A stretch of DNA of 64,000 nucleotides from contig NZ_BAABRS010000004.1 in NCBI RefSeq assembly GCF_039545095.1, forward strand, positions 248,001-312,000. Reading direction: 5' to 3'. The notes below the pieces were generated by a model. That model saw only the letters and a list, made by a program, of their open reading frames with translations. It was not told the origin of the DNA and did no database searches. The DNA comes from Fodinibius salicampi. Lineage in GTDB: Bacteria > Bacteroidota > Rhodothermia > Balneolales > Balneolaceae. Below, piece after piece: positions 58,927-64,000 of the stretch (the first letter of the stretch is position 1; each line of letters begins with the position of its first letter). A program made the position numbers and the translations under genes.

Positions 58927-59769
58927 TTATTTACCTAACGTTGGATTTATGATAAGCTCTTCAGGCAGTCCATCTTCCGCCACTCCCAGACCGAACAGAG
59001 CATAATCATACTTGGCTGGATCTTTGGGATCAAGAAGTCGCAGTGTTTCTGTAAGCTCTTCTACCGCCCACCAGTCGTTATAAGTGCGCGAAAGTAATCC
59101 CAGCTTCCGTGCTTGTCGGGCTACGTGAACATCCAGTGGTACCATAAGTTCCGATGCAGGCATAAAGTCCATTAGTCCGAGATCAACCGGACTCTCTTTT
59201 CGGATAGCCCATCTCAAATACAAGTACAGTCGCTTACAGGAGCTCTTCTTTTCGGCATTGGAGACATGTTTGTATGTACGTTTGGGGGTGTTGGACTGGA
59301 GTGCAAAAAAATTCTCATGGAAAACAGCCATCAAAGGTCGACCTGTTTGCTGGGCTTTTTGGTAACAAGCATTCCAGAAGCATTCAAAGGATTCGAATTC
59401 TTGTAAAATGGATTGTAGAATTTTGGTGAGCCAAATCATATCAATCGGTTTAAAAGTGCGATGCTTGAATCCTTCAAAACGATCCGCATCATCATCTGAA
59501 AAATTACCGATAAATTCTTCAGGGCGGTTATTCATTCGCTCCAGCAGGTCACGTACTTTTCTGATTACAATATCCCGCCGACCCCAGGCCATAGTTGCAG
59601 CAAAAAAGCCGGCTAGTAATTGATCCTCTTTGTGATTGAAGGCATGCATAAAAAGTATAGGATCCTCATTAATATAATCCCGTTGCTCAATGCGTTCCAC
59701 CCATTTATCTAAAAACGGTTTGAGTTTTTTGATCTGTACGGGTGATCTTTTTTGAAGCTCTCGTCGCAT
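58927..59769 (-). CDS. TIGR02757/DUF2400 family protein
   Basis: 280 aa, helical. Characteristic stretches are FMHAFNHKEDQLLAGFFAATMAWGRRDIVIRKVRDLL (about 45-80), KRLYLYLRWAIRKESPVDLGLM and PLDVHVARQARKLGLL (about 213-228), which define the TIGR02757 family. The HhH-like final segment PKDPAKYDYALFGLG resembles the DNA glycosylase fold (DPxKYDxALFGxG), so a link to base-excision repair or nucleic acids is plausible. It lies next to mutY on the same strand, 156 bp apart. Confidence 0.88.
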   Translation of the reverse strand: MRRELQKRSPVQIKKLKPFLDKWVERIEQRDYINEDPILFMHAFNHKEDQLLAGFFAATMAWGRRDIVIRKVRDLLERMNNRPEEFIGNFSDDDADRFEGFKHRTFKPIDMIWLTKILQSILQEFESFECFWNACYQKAQQTGRPLMAVFHENFFALQSNTPKRTYKHVSNAEKKSSCKRLYLYLRWAIRKESPVDLGLMDFMPASELMVPLDVHVARQARKLGLLSRTYNDWWAVEELTETLRLLDPKDPAKYDYALFGLGVAEDGLPEELIINPTLGK

Positions 59770-59925
59770 TAAATGGAATATTTATCTGGTCAAATATTAT
59801 TAGAATGTCATTCTATCCGCCGGACCAATATCTGGTTTAGATTACTATAATACAGGCCGGTAGATTTAGATGCTGAAAGAGATATTGAATGAAATTTAGC
59901 ACAGTGATTCAGTATGATGTAGTAG

Positions 59926-61020
59926 TTATATCTCTAATTCCTGCTGGCCTCTGTTAAGATTCATTAACTTCTCTGTAAGTTTTCTATTGGCTTTTGGGAA
60001 AGGATAATCGTCCAGCTCATCGATAGATATCCAACGGACTTCTTGGCTGCTTTTCGGTTTTGGAGTACCCTTCTGGATTTCACAGAGATAGGCATGCATG
60101 GTAATTTTAAAATGTGAGTAAGCATGATCAAGTTTCATAAAGGGCTTTTTAACAGCAACATCTACGTCTAATTCCTCTTTGAGTTCACGCCTGACGGTAT
60201 CCGGCATCTCCTCATCCTCATTTTGTTTGCCACCCGGGAATTCCCATAGGCCCCCGAGCATAGCATCATTGGGACGCAGCGCAATGAGTACTTCCTCTTC
60301 TTTATTCATGATAATGCCCACACCAATTTGGTGATGGGGACGTTTTTTCTTTTTAGATTTGTAGGGGATCTCTTCGGTTCTAAGTGTTTTAAAAGCCACA
60401 CAATTTTTTTGTAAGGGGCATACCTCACACTCGGGACTGGAAGGAGTGCATAAGGTGGCTCCCAGCTCCATCAGTGCTTGGTTGAAATCACCGGGACGTT
60501 CTTCGGAAATCAGTTCATCGGCATATTCCTGAATAATGTTTTTTGTTTTGGTCGTACGAACATTGTCTTCAATGCCAAAATACCGGCTGAGTACGCGAAT
60601 TACATTTCCATCCATAACCGCGTGTTTTTTCTGGAAAGCAATACTCAATACGGCCGCAGCGGTATAAGGACCCACTCCCTTTAACTTGTTAATATCTTCC
60701 CAATTATCCGGAACTTTTCCATCAAATTCGTTAACAACCAGTTTTGATGCGGCATGGAGATGGCGGGCCCTGCTGTAATAGCCCAGTCCCTCCCAAACTT
60801 TAAGCACTTCTTGCTGATCAGCTTGTGCTAAATCATGCACGGTAGGAAAGTGCTCCATAAATCGCTCAAAATACGGTGTGGCTTGGTCTACGCGTGTTTG
60901 CTGGAGCATTATTTCAGACACCCATATCTTGTACGGATCTCCACAACCTCGCCAAGGCATATTTCGTTTATTTTGATCGTACCAATCCAGTAACCGAGAC
61001 TGAAGTTCAGTGTTGTTCAA
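59926..61020 (-). CDS. mutY: A/G-specific adenine glycosylase
   Basis: 364 aa. Removes adenine mispaired with 8-oxoguanine. The HhH-GPD domain has EIMLQQTRVDQATPYFERFM (catalytic Glu in the helix) and LKGVGPYTAAAVLSIAF with VMDGNVIRVLSRYFGI (Asp). The iron-sulfur cluster loop is CEVCPLQKNC with the fourth Cys just before (TLCTPSSPEC). The C-terminal NUDIX-like domain (GGLWEFPGGKQNEDEE) recognises 8-oxoG. The start is a TTG at 61020, which gives the usual QSRLLDWYDQNKRNMPWR N-terminus. Upstream Ig-repeat protein in the same direction. Confidence 0.94.
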   Translation of the reverse strand: MNNTELQSRLLDWYDQNKRNMPWRGCGDPYKIWVSEIMLQQTRVDQATPYFERFMEHFPTVHDLAQADQQEVLKVWEGLGYYSRARHLHAASKLVVNEFDGKVPDNWEDINKLKGVGPYTAAAVLSIAFQKKHAVMDGNVIRVLSRYFGIEDNVRTTKTKNIIQEYADELISEERPGDFNQALMELGATLCTPSSPECEVCPLQKNCVAFKTLRTEEIPYKSKKKKRPHHQIGVGIIMNKEEEVLIALRPNDAMLGGLWEFPGGKQNEDEEMPDTVRRELKEELDVDVAVKKPFMKLDHAYSHFKITMHAYLCEIQKGTPKPKSSQEVRWISIDELDDYPFPKANRKLTEKLMNLNRGQQELEI

Positions 61021-61054
61021 TGATGGATAAAAATTTTGAAGCTGTGATTATAAC

Positions 61055-62602
61055 TTATTCTCCGGCATTGTTTCGCCGGACTTTTTCCGTAACATTTATA
61101 GTGATATCTACGGATGATGCCGCTCCGAACTGATCCGTTGCAATCACCCGGAAGTTATTTTCCCCAACCTGGCGGATGGTAGGCGTCCACTCAATTAATC
61201 CGGTTCTTTCATTAATGGTAGCTCCTTTCGGCATATTGACCCCCATGTACCGAATGAGGTCCTCATTAATTCCATCCGGATCGGTAGCATTCACAGGAAG
61301 TGAAAAGGATTCTTCAACAGGAATGGTCATTGGCCGCATTGGGGTAAATCTGGGGGGAGCATTAAAGGATCGTACCTGTATATTAAATGTTTCTGAAGCC
61401 GTTTGGCCATTTTTTGCCGAAGCGATAATTCTAACACGGTGCGACCCCGCATCATCCTGCGAGGGTTGCCAGTAAAAACTTTGTCCCCGTACTTCGGCGT
61501 CCTGTATGCTGGACGATTGATAGGTGAATTGCAGTTGTTCCGGCGAAATATTTCCCTCAATTTTGATAGGGAAAATAAGTGATTTGGAATGGGGGATGGT
61601 ATAGTTCTTTATCGGCTGAAGCGTAAAAGAACCCGATTTTTTGCTATTATTGTTATCCGCATCGGTTTGGGTTTGTCCTTTCGTTACGGTCACTCTGCTT
61701 ATTTGGTTGTACTCACTAAGCCAAAGCTGCCCTTTTGTTTTAGTAATAAAATTCCCGGCCGCTTCATTCTCTTTCCACAATACTGGGCTCCGGTTTTGAT
61801 AGGACGTCCACAGCTTATTAGAATTCCCTTTTATAATAAGCCAGTCATTCCATTTAAGAATTTGAATAACTTGTTCTTTTATGCTTCCCAGCTTTGACAG
61901 ATCTCCACTACCGTTTATTTCATAAATATTTCCTCCAGCATCTGCTCCGTATAAAGTGTTCTCAACAAGAAAAATACGATTCAATTGTTCGGCAAGGGAG
62001 AAGGTCTGATCCAGTGAAAGCCTTTCACTGTCGAAGTTAAATCGGAAAAGGTTGCTCTCGGAGCCGAGGGCAAATAGCTGATCATCCAGTCGTTCGAGGT
62101 CTATAACAGATTGATTATTTAACTGCGACTCTGCAACAAATGTAACTTGGGAATCTACCGAGGAGGGTGATTCGAGGGATAACTGACCCAGTCCACGATC
62201 TCCCAGTGCAATGAAGAGCTGTTCGCTTATCCGTTGAACATCTAAGGGAGGAACCGGAAGATTAGTAGAGGAATAAACACCCAGTACAGATGTAGGCTCC
62301 AGTACTGACAACCGATTGCTGTCACCAAACAGGTAGGCAAAACGAATATCGGCTACTACCGTGTTTCCACGCCTTTGCATCCCGGTTGAGGAGTAAAGCC
62401 ATTGCAGTGAATCTGGGCGGGACCGGAAAACAGCCATGCCTTCTGTTTCCGACAGTACGTAAAAATGGGCCGGAGAACTTTCCATTGCCACAACCGAAGG
62501 AATATCCATGAGGTAGGAATAATCCTTTGTTAGAGTCGGCTGTGCTGGTGCGCTACTAATGAAAAGTAGCATGAGGATAAAACAACTGTATAAATATTTC
62601 AT
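61055..62602 (-). CDS. Exported propeller protein with two Ig-like domains
   Basis: 515 aa, signal peptide about 1-20 (SSAPAQ). Residues about 30-310 form a repeat-rich beta domain resembling a seven-bladed propeller (blade-like SVVAMESSPAHFYVLSETEGMAVF and LEVRLDDQLFALGSESNLF patterns). Two Ig/cadherin-like putative Ig domains (about 335-415 and 418-505) follow, with SFYWQPSQDDAGSHRVRIIASAKNGQ and LIEWTPTIRQVGENNFRVIATDQFGA, the He_PIG motif (W-x-P..G.h.v.v.A.D). Extracellular or periplasmic adhesion or binding role is inferred. Same strand as mutY and the epimerase, with 6 bp to the latter. Confidence 0.78.
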   Translation of the reverse strand: MKYLYSCFILMLLFISSAPAQPTLTKDYSYLMDIPSVVAMESSPAHFYVLSETEGMAVFRSRPDSLQWLYSSTGMQRRGNTVVADIRFAYLFGDSNRLSVLEPTSVLGVYSSTNLPVPPLDVQRISEQLFIALGDRGLGQLSLESPSSVDSQVTFVAESQLNNQSVIDLERLDDQLFALGSESNLFRFNFDSERLSLDQTFSLAEQLNRIFLVENTLYGADAGGNIYEINGSGDLSKLGSIKEQVIQILKWNDWLIIKGNSNKLWTSYQNRSPVLWKENEAAGNFITKTKGQLWLSEYNQISRVTVTKGQTQTDADNNNSKKSGSFTLQPIKNYTIPHSKSLIFPIKIEGNISPEQLQFTYQSSSIQDAEVRGQSFYWQPSQDDAGSHRVRIIASAKNGQTASETFNIQVRSFNAPPRFTPMRPMTIPVEESFSLPVNATDPDGINEDLIRYMGVNMPKGATINERTGLIEWTPTIRQVGENNFRVIATDQFGAASSVDITINVTEKVRRNNAGE

Positions 62603-62608
62603 AAATGT

Positions 62609-63583
62609 CTATAACCAATGATGTCGTTGATACCAGTGAATCGTGCGTGAAATACCTTCTTCAAGGGAGTACTGAGGTTTATATCCGAGTTCACGCTGTG
62701 CTTTTTCGGATGTACAGGTCCATTCAAGAATCATTTCTTTGGCCTTGTCTCTATTTAAAACGGGATAAATACCAAAAAATGATGATGCTTTTTCAAGAGC
62801 CCCGGCAATTTTTTGAACCAAGCCTGGTTTCAAGTAAATAGGAATATTCTTTTTACCCAGTATCTTAGTTGTTATATCCCGGATTTTATTCCAGGTATAT
62901 ACTTCTTCTCCCGAAATAAAGTAGGTGTGTACACCGGCTTCTTTCTGTTTAGCCCCTTTAAGGATACCTTGTACAACATCGCCCACGTAGACCATTGATA
63001 TTTTGGGTTTTTTGCCATCTCCAATAATGGGACAAATGCGCTTGTCAACCATCTTAAAAAAGGAGTAGATTTGATCTTCACGAGGTCCGTAAACAGCCGG
63101 GGGACGTAAAATAGTGATGGAAACCTCCTCATTTGCCAGTGCGTGGATGCGTTCTTCCATCTCCTTTTTTGAACGACCATACATACTGATCGGTTCCATA
63201 GGAGCATCTTCCGTAACAGGTTCACCATTGCTGGGACCTGTTGCAGCAAGAGAAGAAAGTATCACCATATTAGTAATACCTTCTTTTTGTGCTATGCGTA
63301 AAAGATTTTCAGTGCTTCCTACATTGGCATGTTCTAACTGCTTGTACGTAGGAGCTTTAACGCGACCTGCAATATGAAAAATGACATCTACACCGCGAAC
63401 AGCCTCCCTTAGAGTAGATATATCATCGAGATCGCCCTTCACCGAAGTAATATTTTTACCTTTTAGCCATTTGGGGTTATTGCGAATAAGGCAGCGAACT
63501 TCTGTATAGTCGTCGTTCTCTAGCAAAGCGTCAACAAGGTGACTGCCAATAAAACCCGTGCCGCCGGTTACGAAGGCTTTCAT
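62609..63583 (-). CDS. NAD-dependent epimerase/dehydratase
   Basis: 324 aa extended SDR. NAD-binding GGTGFIGSHLVDALL (about residues 8-22), the FHIAGRVKAPTY region, SSLAATGPS and the catalytic Tyr-x3-Lys in SMYGRSKKEMEERI (about 155-168) are all present; RPPAVYGPREDQIYSFFKMV is the substrate-binding signature. Family resembles 3-beta-HSD/dihydroflavonol reductase-like members, often in lipid or polyketide pathways. ATG at 63583 is preferred over the TTG one codon before. It is divergent from a GT4 glycosyltransferase, with about 100 bp between the starts. Confidence 0.86.
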   Translation of the reverse strand: MKAFVTGGTGFIGSHLVDALLENDDYTEVRCLIRNNPKWLKGKNITSVKGDLDDISTLREAVRGVDVIFHIAGRVKAPTYKQLEHANVGSTENLLRIAQKEGITNMVILSSLAATGPSNGEPVTEDAPMEPISMYGRSKKEMEERIHALANEEVSITILRPPAVYGPREDQIYSFFKMVDKRICPIIGDGKKPKISMVYVGDVVQGILKGAKQKEAGVHTYFISGEEVYTWNKIRDITTKILGKKNIPIYLKPGLVQKIAGALEKASSFFGIYPVLNRDKAKEMILEWTCTSEKAQRELGYKPQYSLEEGISRTIHWYQRHHWL

Positions 63584-63682
63584 CAAATTTTGTATATTTG
63601 GTGACTATGTTAATAGTGTTAACCAAGTTCCTTTGGAACCACTGTGCAAAGATACAAATCTCAATGATGCATTGGAAAATTT

Positions 63683-64000
63683 ATGAATGACCCTCGAGTA
63701 GCAATTTTTACCGGAAATTATAATCATATCCAAGATGGAGTATCTCTTACTTTAAATCGTCTGGTTGCCTATTTGGAGACGGAGGGGGTGCCTGTGATTG
63801 TTTTTGGCCCCACGGTAGAAAATCCGCCGATGGATCATGAAGGAGAGTTTGTGCCGGTTCCTTCGGTACCGATGCCCGGGCGTTCCGAGTATCGTATTAC
63901 GGTAGGATTTCCGGAATCCGCGCAGAAACGGCTTCGTGAATTTGATCCCACGCTTATCCATCTGGCTACCCCGGATGTATTAGGCTTTCGTGCTATGCGC
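63683..64000 (+). CDS. Glycosyltransferase family 4, 5' part
   Basis: The frame from ATG 63683 remains open to the window edge (106 codons). MNDPRVAIFTGNYNHIQDGVSLTLNRLV is the N-terminal Rossmann strand and G-rich loop of GT4 enzymes acting on glycolipid acceptors, followed by LETEGVPVIVFGPTVENPP and EFDPTLIHLATPDVLGFRAM, which match the start of alpha-mannosyl/sulfoquinovosyl transferases. The rest lies outside the window. Divergent from the epimerase gene, with a joint promoter region. Confidence 0.85.
   Translation, partial: MNDPRVAIFTGNYNHIQDGVSLTLNRLVAYLETEGVPVIVFGPTVENPPMDHEGEFVPVPSVPMPGRSEYRITVGFPESAQKRLREFDPTLIHLATPDVLGFRAMR

Noticed and set aside
1..64000. tRNA or rRNA genes
   Set aside because: I saw no cloverleaf with a GGTTCGAAxCC T-arm in intergenic DNA and no rRNA-like sequence; the GGTTCGAA near 20452 lies inside the PIN gene.

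Overview
The window reads as a chromosomal stretch of a mid-GC, Bacteroidota-like bacterium. The gene set (DUF4469/HU-like protein, DUF432-MscS pair, SatD-DUF3307 pair, many SPII lipoproteins and C-terminal beta-barrels, weak Shine-Dalgarno sites, GT4/DUF3857/peptidase-MA families) is most like the Balneolota/Rhodothermota branch (Fodinibius- or Balneola-type). That placement is inference from gene families; no rRNA gene is present and there was no database access.

Layout. 1-5.7 kb: end of an alpha/beta hydrolase, then an ABC-2 efflux operon (HlyD-like lipoprotein, two ATPases, two permeases). 5.9-15.6 kb: pheA, a GH43 glycosidase, a cation-chloride cotransporter, a large protease/beta-propeller/barrel protein and ettA. 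15.6-32.5 kb: a gene-poor accessory zone with a PIN/RHH toxin-antitoxin pair, a three-gene type IV restriction operon (McrB-like, McrC-like, sulfur-binding-domain HNH nuclease), a DUF4469 protein, DUF5995, Mut7-C, a REP-associated tyrosine transposase and an exceptional density of structured intergenic repeats. 32.5-64 kb: dense housekeeping genes (pyrC, tsaB, accD, a DPP-IV-type S9 peptidase, obg, dprA, rpoN, serS, dus, class I aldolase, radA, rpsU, mutY) interleaved with membrane and cell-surface genes. The window ends inside a GT4 glycosyltransferase.

The most unusual material is non-coding. In the accessory zone I find (a) at least nine copies of a hairpin of the type xxxCTTTT..AAAAGxxx whose arms differ in sequence but keep pairing, several with a loop complementary to the DNA just downstream (pseudoknot potential); (b) three copies of a perfect three-way junction, in which an invariant outer stem GTGGAAT/ATTCCAC encloses two hairpins that vary by compensatory changes; (c) five copies of a palindrome (four of them 26-28 bp, one shorter and degenerate) based on TAGCGCGGGAATT, two of which bracket the transposase gene; (d) an inverted pair of about 150-bp elements. 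These look like families maintained for structure.

Other points worth a look: an AccD in which all four zinc-ribbon cysteines are replaced; a DUF3857 protein with a dead transglutaminase core; tandem ATAAG-N8-CTTAT operators before a SatD gene; a long inverted repeat before pheA; a heptamer tandem repeat directly abutting a permease start codon; and 86-bp gapless direct repeats flanking the toxin-antitoxin pair.
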